From Coprococcus sp. (GTDB taxonomy: Bacteria > Bacillota > Clostridia > Lachnospirales > Lachnospiraceae), in contig JAEDGN010000087.1 in the NCBI GenBank assembly GCA_016297495.1, forward strand, positions 1-7,136: a stretch of DNA of 7,136 nucleotides, written 5' to 3'. Under the pieces are notes generated by a model. The model had not been told where the DNA came from. It was given only the letters and a program-made list of their open reading frames with translations, and did no database searches. The translations under genes were made by a program, and so were the position numbers. Every line of letters starts with the position of its first letter. The first letter of the stretch is position 1. Below, piece after piece: positions 1 to 6,555 of the stretch.

Positions 1-1001
1 TACTGGTAGTACTGATTGTTATAGGAAGTACGATTCTGGGCAGTATGGAAGAGATTCCGAAGGAAGTGCTGAAAAATTTTGCACTGATAGTAGAAGAAAA
101 GATTGGTCAGATCTATCCTCCGTCTTTGTGGCTGAGAAATGCTATGGTCGGAAGCTCCGCAAGAGATTTCCTGGTTTATGCCGGAATATCTATATTTGTA
201 TTCATTATTCTTGTTGGGATATTGCAGCATTTCTTCCTAAGTATATGCACAGCTCTTAATGCCACATCAGCGAAAAATAATTATCAGATGGGAAGGCTTC
301 ATACCAGTTCAGTGACAGCAGCTCTTTGGAAGAAAGAAGTAAAGCGATATTTTGCTTCCAGTATATATGTCACCAATACAATGATCGGATATGCGCTGAT
401 GGTGATTATGGCCATAGCATTGCTTATGACGGGTGTAGAGAAAATGGAGACATTGCTCGGATTTCCGGGGATAGTGACCAGAATGCTGCCTCTGCTGCTG
501 GCTCTGGTGGCCTCTATTTCACCTACCACGGCCTGTTCTGTTTCTATGGAGGGTAAACAGTGGTGGCTGCTTCAGTCTCTGCCGGTGAGAGGAAAGGCTA
601 TCTGGGACGCGAAGATTCTGCTGAATCTCACCATTGCCCTGCCGTTTTATGTGATCGCTGTTGTCGTATGTATGCTGGCTGTCCGGCCTTCACTATTTGA
701 TGCTTTCTGGCTCATTCTTCTGCCCCTTGTCTATATTCTGTTTACATCGGTGGTTGGAATCACTGTCAATCTTGCCATGCCGGTATTTGACTGGGAGAAT
801 GAGACCAGAGCTGTGAAGCAGAGCGCATCGACCATGGTAACCATACTCGTGGGAATGCTCAGTGCGATACTGCCGATGGTTCTTCTGTTTGTTGCGGGCA
901 AGGGACTGGATGTATATGTGTATGGCATAACTGCCCTGATACTCTTCGTCCTGACGGTACTCCTGTATATCCGTAACAGCCGTCAGAGTGTCATATTTTA
1001 A
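1..1001 (+). CDS. ABC exporter permease, C-terminal part (5' end outside window)
   Basis: The reading frame is already open at base 3, so the ATG at base 45 is probably internal and the gene starts outside the window. What is visible is an integral membrane protein. Counting from that Met, hydrophobic segments lie near residues 43-66, 113-130, 145-163, 191-213, 219-245, 262-284 and 291-309. A conserved-looking polar stretch, SMEGKQWWLLQSLPV (167-181), follows the third segment, and FDWENETRAVKQS (248-260) follows the fifth. Both resemble motifs I associate with the putative ABC exporter/ABC-2 type permeases of Firmicutes (the type paired with a separate ATPase). There is no Walker motif, so this is a membrane subunit only, and an ATPase gene would be expected upstream. 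The substrate is unknown. A hairpin terminator follows the stop, so it is transcriptionally separate from the two-component genes. I am sure of membrane permease and fairly sure of the ABC exporter family. Confidence 0.8.
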   Translation, partial: LVVLIVIGSTILGSMEEIPKEVLKNFALIVEEKIGQIYPPSLWLRNAMVGSSARDFLVYAGISIFVFIILVGILQHFFLSICTALNATSAKNNYQMGRLHTSSVTAALWKKEVKRYFASSIYVTNTMIGYALMVIMAIALLMTGVEKMETLLGFPGIVTRMLPLLLALVASISPTTACSVSMEGKQWWLLQSLPVRGKAIWDAKILLNLTIALPFYVIAVVVCMLAVRPSLFDAFWLILLPLVYILFTSVVGITVNLAMPVFDWENETRAVKQSASTMVTILVGMLSAILPMVLLFVAGKGLDVYVYGITALILFVLTVLLYIRNSRQSVIF

Positions 1002-1041
1002 TAATACAAGTGGCGGAGATGGCGCATGCCTGCTCCGGCAG

Positions 1042-1095
1042 ACCGCTGTAAAATCAGATACTGTCAATGTACAGCTGATTTTATGGCGGTTTTTT
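1042..1095 (+). terminator. Rho-independent terminator of the ABC permease transcript
   Basis: ACCGC (1042-1046) and TAAAATCAG (1049-1057) pair with CTGATTTTA (1075-1083) and GCGGT (1086-1090). CTGT/ACAG pairs further inside the hairpin, and a T run follows (through 1095). It begins about 40 bp after the permease stop. It insulates the two-component operon, and its T run directly abuts the first GATAC repeat of the next promoter region. Confidence 0.9.
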
Positions 1096-1127
1096 GATAC
1101 AAAAATGATACAGTTTGGCGATATACT
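1094..1127 (+). promoter_or_regulatory. Candidate response-regulator operator: GATAC direct repeats upstream of the regulator gene
   Basis: TTGATACAAA (1094-1103) and ATGATACAGT (1105-1114) are direct repeats with cores 11 bp apart. A degenerate third copy, GATATAC, begins at 1120. They lie just upstream of, and partly overlap, the predicted -35 (1115-1120). Spacing of about one helical turn is typical of OmpR/PhoB-family dimer sites. The same core recurs three times upstream of asnB. That this is the binding site of the regulator encoded just downstream (autoregulation) is inference. Confidence 0.5.
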
Positions 1128-1143
1128 TATTTTGGTGTATAAT
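1115..1143 (+). promoter_or_regulatory. Sigma-A type promoter of the two-component operon
   Basis: The -10 is a perfect TATAAT (1138-1143). It is preceded at 17 bp by TTGGCG (1115-1120), a 4/6 match to TTGACA. Transcription would start near 1150, giving an unusually short leader of about 17 nt in which the G-rich ribosome binding site (GGGGGG, 1151-1156) lies almost at the 5' end. The imperfect -35 next to direct repeats fits an activator-assisted promoter. Confidence 0.75.
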
Positions 1144-1166
1144 GACAAACGGGGGGATCAAGGATT

Positions 1167-1820
1167 ATGTGGAAGATTCTTATTGCGGAGGATGATGAAG
1201 CCATCTCCAATTTAATAAAGGTTAATTTAACGAAGGCGGGATATGCCTGCACCTGCGCTTCTGATGGAAAGGAAGCAGCGGACAGGATGGAGCGGGAGCA
1301 TTTTGACCTGGCTCTGTTTGATATTATGCTGCCCTATTTTAATGGTTATGATCTGATGGATTATGCATCGGGGCTGGGGCTGCCGGTTATTTTTATTACG
1401 GCCATGGACAGGGTGGACCAGAAGGTCAAAGGTCTCAAAATGGGGGCTGATGATTATATTACAAAGCCCTTTGACATTGTGGAGCTTTTGGCTCGTGTGG
1501 AAGTGGTGCTGCGGCGTTATCATAAAACCAATGATGTGATGCAGATTGGAGATCTGACGATTAATCTGCAGTCCCATACGGTGACAAGAAACGGGCAGGA
1601 AATTGCGCTGACTTTGAAGGAATTTGAATTGTTGGCGTTGTTTGCCCGAAACCGGAATATAGCCCTGAGCCGGGAACGGATCTATGAGAATGTGTGGGAG
1701 TCAGATTTTATGGGGCAGAGCAGGACCGTGGATCTGCATGTACAGCGGCTGAAGAAAAAGCTTGGCTGGGATAAGGAGATAAAATCAGTCTATAAAGTAG
1801 GATACCGTCTGGAGGTGTAA
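1167..1820 (+). CDS. OmpR/PhoB-family response regulator
   Basis: This is a 217-residue cytoplasmic transcription factor of normal family length. The receiver domain (about 1-115) has the acidic pair D9/D10, phospho-acceptor D52 in the LFDIMLP context, T78 and K100 in the TKPFD motif. The winged-helix DNA-binding domain covers about 120-217, with the LTLKEFELL start, the RTVDLHVQRLKKKL recognition-helix region and the terminal KVGYRLEV wing. All residues needed for phosphorylation are present. The ATG at 1167 is preceded by GGGGGG at 1151-1156; the family N-terminus KILIAEDDE begins at residue 3, so the start is right. The histidine kinase follows after 1 bp, making it the obvious phosphodonor. 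GATAC repeats upstream suggest autoregulation, and a matching set upstream of asnB suggests a second target. I cannot assign it to a named subgroup (VanR, PhoP and so on). Confidence 0.95.
   Translation: MWKILIAEDDEAISNLIKVNLTKAGYACTCASDGKEAADRMEREHFDLALFDIMLPYFNGYDLMDYASGLGLPVIFITAMDRVDQKVKGLKMGADDYITKPFDIVELLARVEVVLRRYHKTNDVMQIGDLTINLQSHTVTRNGQEIALTLKEFELLALFARNRNIALSRERIYENVWESDFMGQSRTVDLHVQRLKKKLGWDKEIKSVYKVGYRLEV
1811..1815 (+). promoter_or_regulatory. Ribosome binding site fixing the GTG start of the kinase gene
   Basis: GGAGG lies inside the last codons of the response-regulator gene, 6 nt before GTG at 1822. The next in-frame ATG (1861) would cut into the first membrane segment and has no comparable site, so GTG is the better start. 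The placement implies translational coupling of regulator and kinase. Confidence 0.8.
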
Positions 1821-1821
1821 G

Positions 1822-3258
1822 GTGAAATTATACTGGAAAATATTTTTACTGACCACATCCATGACCATGATGCTGTTTGCATTGTTTGGCAGCAGTATGA
1901 TGTATCTTTCTTTTTCCAATTCTTTTGACTATGAGATCGAGCAGGGATATTCTTCCCAGAAGACATGGCATTTGCTGTTTACCACCATGCATTCGTCATC
2001 GCTGGACGTGCTGCTGAATCCGGACAGTATTGCTGAGATGGACCGGAATATCAGTGCTTATTTTGCAGAGGATGAGTTTTCGCTCATGACAGAGGAAAAT
2101 GGCGAACTAGTCTCCGGGGGTGGATATCTGTCAGAATATGAAGAGCTTCGCAAACGTATGGAAAATGGTGAACGGGATGCGGCCTATATGGTCCGGGAAG
2201 TGAGTGGGCATCATTTACTGTTTTATTTGTCAAAAATGCAGTTAAGCGGAGAGTATTATTATGTGGGGAGCTGCAGAAATGTCGATAAGCTGTACTTGGA
2301 CAGAGATCGGCTTTATCAGGAATATCTGATACTGATCATCGTTCTGACAGCAGTGGGCAGCATCATTGTTTTTATAGTGTCAAAATTATTTACAAAAGAT
2401 ATTGAAAAGCTGAGAAAAATGGCCAGACGGTTTGCCGGCGGAGATTATTCCGCACGCTCGCAGATCTATACGGAGGATGAGATTGGCAGTCTGTCCAGGG
2501 ATATCAATCGGATGGCAGATCAGCTTGAGAAGAATATTATAGAACTTCAGGATTCTCTCAGAAGACAGGAAGAATTCACAGCTGCCTTTTCCCATGAACT
2601 GAAGACCCCGATGACAGCCATTGTCGGTTATTCGGAAATGATGCGGTCCATGAAGCTGACGGAGGAAGAGATCATTGATTATTCTATGTATATCTGCAGG
2701 CAGGGAAAAAGGCTTGAAAAGCTGTCTCATCAGATGCTGGATCTGATGGGTCTGACACCGGAGGAACTGCAGTTTGAGCATCTTCTGATGCCGATGATTC
2801 TAAAAGAGGCTGTACAGGGCGCTTCTTTTTCACTGAATGAAGCGGGCATCGTCTGTCGGGTGCAGGCGCAGGCCGGTTATGTGGCGGGCAGCAGGGAACT
2901 GCTGGTCATGCTTTTTGGCAATTTGCTGGACAATGCGAGGAAAGCCTCCGAAAAAGGAAAAAAGATTTTTGTTAAAGGCGGCATACAGGGAACAGAATAT
3001 GTGGTGACGGTATTCGATGAAGGCCGGGGTATACCTGCAAAGGACATCGGGCGGGTGACGGAAGCGTTCTATATGGTGGACAAATCCAGAGCCAGAAAAC
3101 AGGGGGGCTCCGGTCTTGGACTGACTCTTTGTAAGCGCATTGTGGACGCTCACCATGGACGGATGTCCATTCGCAGCCGTGAAAGTGTGGGAACCGCTGT
3201 CCATGTCAGTCTGCCTGTCGTAGGAAAGGAGGAGCAGCCGAATGAAAATAATCTTTAG
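1822..3258 (+). CDS. Membrane sensor histidine kinase, partner of the upstream regulator
   Basis: This 478-residue protein has classic sensor kinase architecture. It contains TM1 (about 5-30), an extracytoplasmic sensing region of about 135 residues (31-166), TM2 (about 168-190), a HAMP linker (about 190-243), the HisKA dimerisation helix with the H box FSHELKTP (H258 phospho-acceptor, E259 next to it) and a HATPase domain. The ATP site shows the N box GNLLDNARKAS (N367, N371), G1 DEGRGIP (399-405), F box AFYMVDKSR (415-423) and G2 GGSGLGL (428-434). All catalytic motifs are intact, so it should autophosphorylate and pass phosphate to D52 of the regulator. The extracellular segment is longer than in small intramembrane-sensing kinases, so direct ligand or protein sensing outside the membrane is plausible; the signal is unknown. 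Its last 17 bp overlap the next gene, whose ribosome binding site lies within this coding region. Confidence 0.95.
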   Translation: MKLYWKIFLLTTSMTMMLFALFGSSMMYLSFSNSFDYEIEQGYSSQKTWHLLFTTMHSSSLDVLLNPDSIAEMDRNISAYFAEDEFSLMTEENGELVSGGGYLSEYEELRKRMENGERDAAYMVREVSGHHLLFYLSKMQLSGEYYYVGSCRNVDKLYLDRDRLYQEYLILIIVLTAVGSIIVFIVSKLFTKDIEKLRKMARRFAGGDYSARSQIYTEDEIGSLSRDINRMADQLEKNIIELQDSLRRQEEFTAAFSHELKTPMTAIVGYSEMMRSMKLTEEEIIDYSMYICRQGKRLEKLSHQMLDLMGLTPEELQFEHLLMPMILKEAVQGASFSLNEAGIVCRVQAQAGYVAGSRELLVMLFGNLLDNARKASEKGKKIFVKGGIQGTEYVVTVFDEGRGIPAKDIGRVTEAFYMVDKSRARKQGGSGLGLTLCKRIVDAHHGRMSIRSRESVGTAVHVSLPVVGKEEQPNENNL

Positions 3259-4261
3259 AAAGATCGGCATTGTTATGATATTTATAGTCTGCTTTGCTTT
3301 GACGCTGATTCTTCCAAAGGTGGTAAACGGTTTTTACGACGGTCATCTGCAGGATAATGTTTCCTATCTTGATGAGAACGAGGAAGCTGTGCTGACGGTC
3401 AATACACAGTCCGGCTATAGTACGGCTGAAATCGTGCTGGCATTAAACACTGTGGTCAAAGAGAGCGGAGGATATGCGGAGGAATTTTTTCCATTTATTT
3501 ATAATACAGAGACCGGATCTACTGTGGAAACGGAAGCAGCCTGGGAAACTGAATACATGAATGGGACAAACGAACCGGATTATAATAACACGGAAGTTGG
3601 ATTTACCGGCCAGATAAAGATGGGAGAACTATTTACCCAGTCATCGGAGGATTTTATAAAGATTAATTCTGATGTCATACAGCGTCTGAAAAAACAGTTT
3701 CAACAGCATGTGAAAAGCGGTCTCTATGAAAAAATACCGGATATCATCTCCCGGCAGTCAATGAATGATACAGATTACCTTTACCTGTATTATGAAAACT
3801 CTGATGGAGAGCAGGTTATCAGTACAATACTATGGAAAATGCGTTTTGCATGCGATGATGGGGTACTTCTGGCTGTTGTCAATTCCTATGACTACGGTAT
3901 ACTTGCTGTGCGATATTCAGATTATGAGAATACGGATATTGAGGAGCTTGTTAAAGCGGCATACACAAAACGGGATAATGCGTCTCAAATGACGGAGGAA
4001 TATGATCAGCTGGCAGGGAATTATGGTGCTTCTTACGCGGGAAATGAGATTGAATGGTCTGATAAACTCCTGGCTGAGAATGCAGATTTCTTAGGAATGG
4101 GAGAGGTCGGTTGTTATTTCTTCCTCGGTACGTTGCATTATATGCAGGAGGATGGAGAAGTCATGGTGCCGTTTATGAATATACTTCGCACAAGTACGGT
4201 GGATCCGGATTTCATTTATGGTCCTGTCGTTTGTCTGGATTTTCTGAATCCGTGGTCCTGA
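3242..4261 (+). CDS. Membrane-anchored extracytoplasmic protein of unknown function, co-translated with the kinase
   Basis: I do not recognise this 339-residue protein. It has a short basic N-terminus (KIIFRK), one hydrophobic helix at about 8-25, then roughly 310 mostly polar, acidic, Tyr/Asn-rich residues with no further membrane span. This suggests a signal anchor or uncleaved signal peptide with the body outside the cell. C17 is inside the helix and lacks a lipobox, so a lipoprotein is unlikely. Cysteines 204, 291 and 331 lie in the outer domain. A helical charged stretch is seen near SDVIQRLKKQFQQHVKSG (144-161). The ATG overlaps the kinase end by 17 bp and has a strong AAAGGAGG (3225-3232) 9 nt upstream, so it is translationally coupled to the kinase. 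By position it could be an accessory that modulates the sensor (as YycH/YycI do for WalK, though no similarity to them is claimed) or an envelope effector of the pathway. That it is a real gene is near certain; its role is unknown. Confidence 0.85.
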   Translation: MKIIFRKIGIVMIFIVCFALTLILPKVVNGFYDGHLQDNVSYLDENEEAVLTVNTQSGYSTAEIVLALNTVVKESGGYAEEFFPFIYNTETGSTVETEAAWETEYMNGTNEPDYNNTEVGFTGQIKMGELFTQSSEDFIKINSDVIQRLKKQFQQHVKSGLYEKIPDIISRQSMNDTDYLYLYYENSDGEQVISTILWKMRFACDDGVLLAVVNSYDYGILAVRYSDYENTDIEELVKAAYTKRDNASQMTEEYDQLAGNYGASYAGNEIEWSDKLLAENADFLGMGEVGCYFFLGTLHYMQEDGEVMVPFMNILRTSTVDPDFIYGPVVCLDFLNPWS

Positions 4262-4280
4262 CAGAATAAATGCTACATAT

Positions 4281-4312
4281 CCGATACATTCGGATACCAT
4301 TTCTGATACACT
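4281..4312 (+). promoter_or_regulatory. Candidate operator upstream of asnB: three tandem GATAC repeats
   Basis: CCGATACATT (4281-4290), CGGATACCAT (4291-4300) and CTGATACACT (4303-4312) are direct repeats with cores at 4283, 4293 and 4305. The last one fits TGATACASTTT, shared exactly with the copy upstream of the regulator gene (1106-1116). The last core lies 59 bp before the asnB ATG, against 60 bp at the regulator gene. The spacing suits OmpR-family binding. The regulatory assignment is inference. Confidence 0.5.
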
Positions 4313-4321
4313 TTTTATATA
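4293..4321 (+). promoter_or_regulatory. Weak candidate promoter of asnB, possibly activator-dependent
   Basis: TATATA (4316-4321) could serve as -10, but 17 bp upstream there is no -35 consensus, only the GATAC repeats. This would suit a promoter that needs a bound activator. A second possibility is a poor -10 TGTAAA at 4336-4341, which sits at the same distance from the last GATAC as the clear TATAAT does at the regulator gene. No strong constitutive promoter is visible in the 102-bp gap. Read-through from the upstream operon is also possible because no terminator lies between. Confidence 0.35.
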
Positions 4322-4363
4322 TCCTCTTTACAGGATGTAAATGATTGTAAGGAGGATATTTTT

Positions 4364-6190
4364 ATGTGCGGAATTGTCGGATTCACAGGAAAATACGTAA
4401 ATAGAAGAGCAATTGTGAAAAAAATGCAGGACAGGATTATTCACCGGGGGCCTGACGGGCAGAATTCCTATGTGGACGAAGAGGTGGCTCTGGGACATGT
4501 GAGACTGAGCATTATCGATATTCAGGGCGGCATTCAGCCTATGCAGAATGAGGATGACAGGCTGACGGTGGTTTTTAACGGAGAGATCTATAATTACCGG
4601 GAACTTCAGATGGAACTGATCGCCATGGGACATCATTTCAGGAGCTGTTCGGATACGGAGGTGCTGCTGCACGGCTATGAGGCGTGGGGAACAGAGCTCA
4701 TGGACCATCTGAGGGGAATGTTTGCCTTTGTTATCTGGGACAGAAAACAGCGGAAACTGTTCGGTGCCAGGGATTTTTTTGGCATCAAGCCGCTTTATTA
4801 TACATTGATGGGCGGAGAGCTGATGTTTGCCAGTGAGATCAAGGCCTTTCTGGATCATCCATATTTTAAGAAAGAACTGAATGAGGAGCGGCTGGCGGAT
4901 TATATGACCTTTGGATGTGTGCCGGGGACGGAAACCATGTTTAAAAATGTGTTCAAACTGGCACCGGGTCATTATTTTGAGTTTGAAAATGGTGTTATGA
5001 CCATTACACAGTACTATCAGGCGGCTTTCCATCCTGACAGGGAAAAATCTTTTGAGGCGTTTCGTGATGAACTGGAGACAGTGATTGGTGAATCCATCAG
5101 AGCCCATGAAGTGGCGGATGTGGAAGTGGGGTGTTTTCTGTCATCGGGTGTGGATTCCTCCTATGTGGCCAGCCAGCTGGCCAGTCATCAGCAGATCAAT
5201 ACCTACAGTGTCGGTTTTGCTGATGCAAGATATGATGAATCGACAGATGCAGCCAAACTGGCAGAAGATCTGAATGTGACAAATTACAGGGCAATTATAG
5301 ATGCCGATGATTATTTTGCAAGTCTTCCGAAAGCACAGTACTATCTGGACGAACCCCTGGGCAATCCAAGTGCCAACAGCCTCTGGCATTTATGTCAATT
5401 GGCAGGAGAGGATCTGAAGGTGGTGCTGTCCGGGGAAGGCGCGGATGAAATGTTTGGAGGATACTGTGTCTATCAGGAACCGCTGGCTTTGGAAAAATAT
5501 CAGCGGCTGCCGCTTTTCCTGCGAAAAAGATTCGCGAATACAGCAAAAAAACTCCCTGATTTTAAAGGAAAGAATTTTTTGATCCGGGGCAGTCAGACGG
5601 TGGAGGAGCGGTATATCGGCAATTCTAATGTCTATAAAATGGGAGAGCGGGAACAGTACCTGAAAAAGCATTATGAGGCCAGAACACCTCAATACTATAC
5701 GCGGCCTTTTTATGAGAAAGCGATCAACTATGACAACATTACGAAAATGCAGTTTCTGGACATCCATGGCTGGATGGTTCAGGAAATATTGTTAAAAGCG
5801 GACAAAATGAGCATGGCCCATTCACTGGAACTGCGGGTGCCCTATCTGGACAGAAAAATATTTGATCTGGCCTGCACGATTCCAACCCGGTACAGGGTCA
5901 GCAAAGAAAATACAAAACTGCTGTTTCGTGCTGTTGCAGGCAAAAATCTGGATCAAAAGACTGCCCGGCGGAGGAAGAAAGCATTTCCTCTGCCACTGGG
6001 AGAATGGATCCGGCAGGATAAATATTATGGCATGATTAGAGGTGCCTTTACATCAGCCACCGCAGAGCGATTCTTTGAAACGGATCAACTGGTGGAACTG
6101 CTGGATAACCATAGAAGGGGAAAGCGTCTGTGTCTGTCAAAGATTTGGATCGTCTATTCATTTATTGTGTGGTATGAAAAATTCTTCTAA
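4364..6190 (+). CDS. asnB: Glutamine-hydrolysing asparagine synthase family amidotransferase (AsnB type)
   Basis: This is a full-length 608-residue enzyme of two domains. The N-terminal class II glutaminase (about 2-205) begins MCGIVGF, with C2 as nucleophile after Met removal. It also shows R47, FNGEIYN (71-77) and D97 for glutamine binding, and DFFGIKPLYY (137-146). The synthase domain (about 225-600) has the ATP pyrophosphatase loop SSGVDSS (260-266), SGEGADEMFGGY (356-367) and, later, LKADKMSMAHSLELRVPYLD for the C-terminal active-site region. It transfers glutamine-derived ammonia to an AMP-activated carboxylate with ATP. The classical acceptor is aspartate, but close Gram-positive homologues (B. 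subtilis AsnB, C. difficile AsnB, corynebacterial LtsA) amidate meso-diaminopimelate in peptidoglycan precursors. The acceptor cannot be decided from motifs alone. AAGGAGG (4349-4355) lies 8 nt before the ATG. The leader is too short for a T-box, so asparagine-tRNA control is not supported, while GATAC repeats point to the neighbouring two-component system. Confidence 0.95.
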   Translation: MCGIVGFTGKYVNRRAIVKKMQDRIIHRGPDGQNSYVDEEVALGHVRLSIIDIQGGIQPMQNEDDRLTVVFNGEIYNYRELQMELIAMGHHFRSCSDTEVLLHGYEAWGTELMDHLRGMFAFVIWDRKQRKLFGARDFFGIKPLYYTLMGGELMFASEIKAFLDHPYFKKELNEERLADYMTFGCVPGTETMFKNVFKLAPGHYFEFENGVMTITQYYQAAFHPDREKSFEAFRDELETVIGESIRAHEVADVEVGCFLSSGVDSSYVASQLASHQQINTYSVGFADARYDESTDAAKLAEDLNVTNYRAIIDADDYFASLPKAQYYLDEPLGNPSANSLWHLCQLAGEDLKVVLSGEGADEMFGGYCVYQEPLALEKYQRLPLFLRKRFANTAKKLPDFKGKNFLIRGSQTVEERYIGNSNVYKMGEREQYLKKHYEARTPQYYTRPFYEKAINYDNITKMQFLDIHGWMVQEILLKADKMSMAHSLELRVPYLDRKIFDLACTIPTRYRVSKENTKLLFRAVAGKNLDQKTARRRKKAFPLPLGEWIRQDKYYGMIRGAFTSATAERFFETDQLVELLDNHRRGKRLCLSKIWIVYSFIVWYEKFF

Positions 6191-6235
6191 ATATCGAATC
6201 TCAGCTGTTATCTACATAGCCATACCTGTATGCCG

Positions 6236-6293
6236 AAATATTTTTAAAAAAATTAAAATAATTGTTGACAATTAGAACAATTTAAGGTATTAT
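6236..6293 (+). promoter_or_regulatory. Strong promoter of the tRNA-Val/tRNA-Met transcript with A/T-tract UP-like element
   Basis: TTGACA (6265-6270), a 17-bp spacer and TATTAT (6288-6293) match 6/6 and 5/6. Transcription would start near 6300, about 24 nt before the first tRNA. The run AAATATTTTTAAAAA (6236-6250) and further A-rich DNA lie upstream of the -35, like the UP elements of stable-RNA promoters. Confidence 0.88.
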
Positions 6294-6323
6294 TATTTCT
6301 GTCAGGAGAACTGATACAAAAAT

Positions 6324-6396
6324 GGAATCTTAGCTCAGCTGGGAGAGCATCTGCCTTACAAGCAGAGGGTCATAGGTTCGAGCCCTATAGGTTCCA
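6324..6396 (+). tRNA. tRNA-Val (anticodon UAC)
   Basis: This 73-nt cloverleaf has acceptor GGAATCT/AGGTTCC (one T-G pair), D arm GCTC/GAGC, anticodon stem TCTGC/GCAGA with loop CTTACAA (anticodon TAC at 6357-6359), T arm ATAGG/CCTAT with loop TTCGAGC, and discriminator A. It reads GUA and, by wobble, other Val codons. The CCA end is not encoded and must be added by the nucleotidyltransferase. Only 4 nt separate it from the next tRNA, so both come from one precursor. Confidence 0.97.
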
Positions 6397-6400
6397 TTAC

Positions 6401-6474
6401 GGCGAGATAGCTCAGTTGGCTAGAGCATGCGGTTCATACCCGCAGTGTCGAGGGTTCGAATCCCCCTCTCGCTA
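6401..6474 (+). tRNA. tRNA-Met (anticodon CAU), elongator type
   Basis: This 74-nt cloverleaf has acceptor GGCGAGA/TCTCGCT, D arm GCTC/GAGC with loop AGTTGGCTA, anticodon stem TGCGG/CCGCA with loop TTCATAC (CAT at 6435-6437), T arm GAGGG/CCCCC and discriminator A; CCA is not encoded. CAU can mean elongator Met, initiator Met or lysidine-modified Ile. The G1-U72 end and the overall sequence resemble elongator tRNA-Met of Firmicutes, and the GGG/CCC anticodon-stem signature of initiators is absent. The second T-stem pair (6451/6465) is an A-C mismatch. Confidence 0.93.
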
Positions 6475-6483
6475 CTTTAAATT

Positions 6484-6519
6484 CCGCAAATTTTGTATAT
6501 AAGGGTTTGCGGTTTTTTT
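6484..6519 (+). terminator. Rho-independent terminator of the tRNA-Val/tRNA-Met transcript
   Basis: CCGCAAA (6484-6490) pairs perfectly with TTTGCGG (6506-6512) across a 15-nt loop, followed by seven T residues (6513-6519), starting 10 nt after tRNA-Met. Confidence 0.93.
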
Positions 6520-6555
6520 ATTGCAATTCTTAGTGTTGTACTTCAAAAACATTAA

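Noticed and set aside
1057..1061. Another GATAC upstream of the regulator gene
   Set aside because: It lies inside the terminator hairpin, 39 bp from the next copy. Its sequence is explained by the hairpin.
693..1148. Minus-strand open frame over the permease end and the intergenic region
   Set aside because: It crosses the terminator hairpin and the regulator promoter, has no domain, and most of it mirrors the permease frame.
988..1215. Plus-strand 75-codon frame between permease and regulator
   Set aside because: It spans the terminator, operator and promoter and runs into the regulator gene in another frame. The protein has no recognisable features.
4278..4296. TATCCG/CGGATA hairpin as a terminator of the two-component operon
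   Set aside because: The stem is only 6 bp and no T run follows. The symmetry arises from the adjacent GATAC repeats, which explain the sequence better.
4328..5107. Long open frame on the minus strand opposite asnB (259 codons)
   Set aside because: It overlaps a clear full-length asnB. The translation is rich in His, Ile and Pro with no recognisable domain, and no other gene here lies on the minus strand. It is a shadow of asnB codon use.
6220..6233. CATACCTGTATG as an asnB terminator
   Set aside because: A 2-nt loop is too small for a stable hairpin, and the following sequence is mixed A/T rather than a T run directly after the stem.
6312..6324. TGATACAAAAATG, a 13-base match to the region at 1095-1107, next to tRNA-Val
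   Set aside because: It has only one GATAC core, no tandem partner, and lies downstream of the tRNA transcription start, so it lacks the array geometry. Probably chance.
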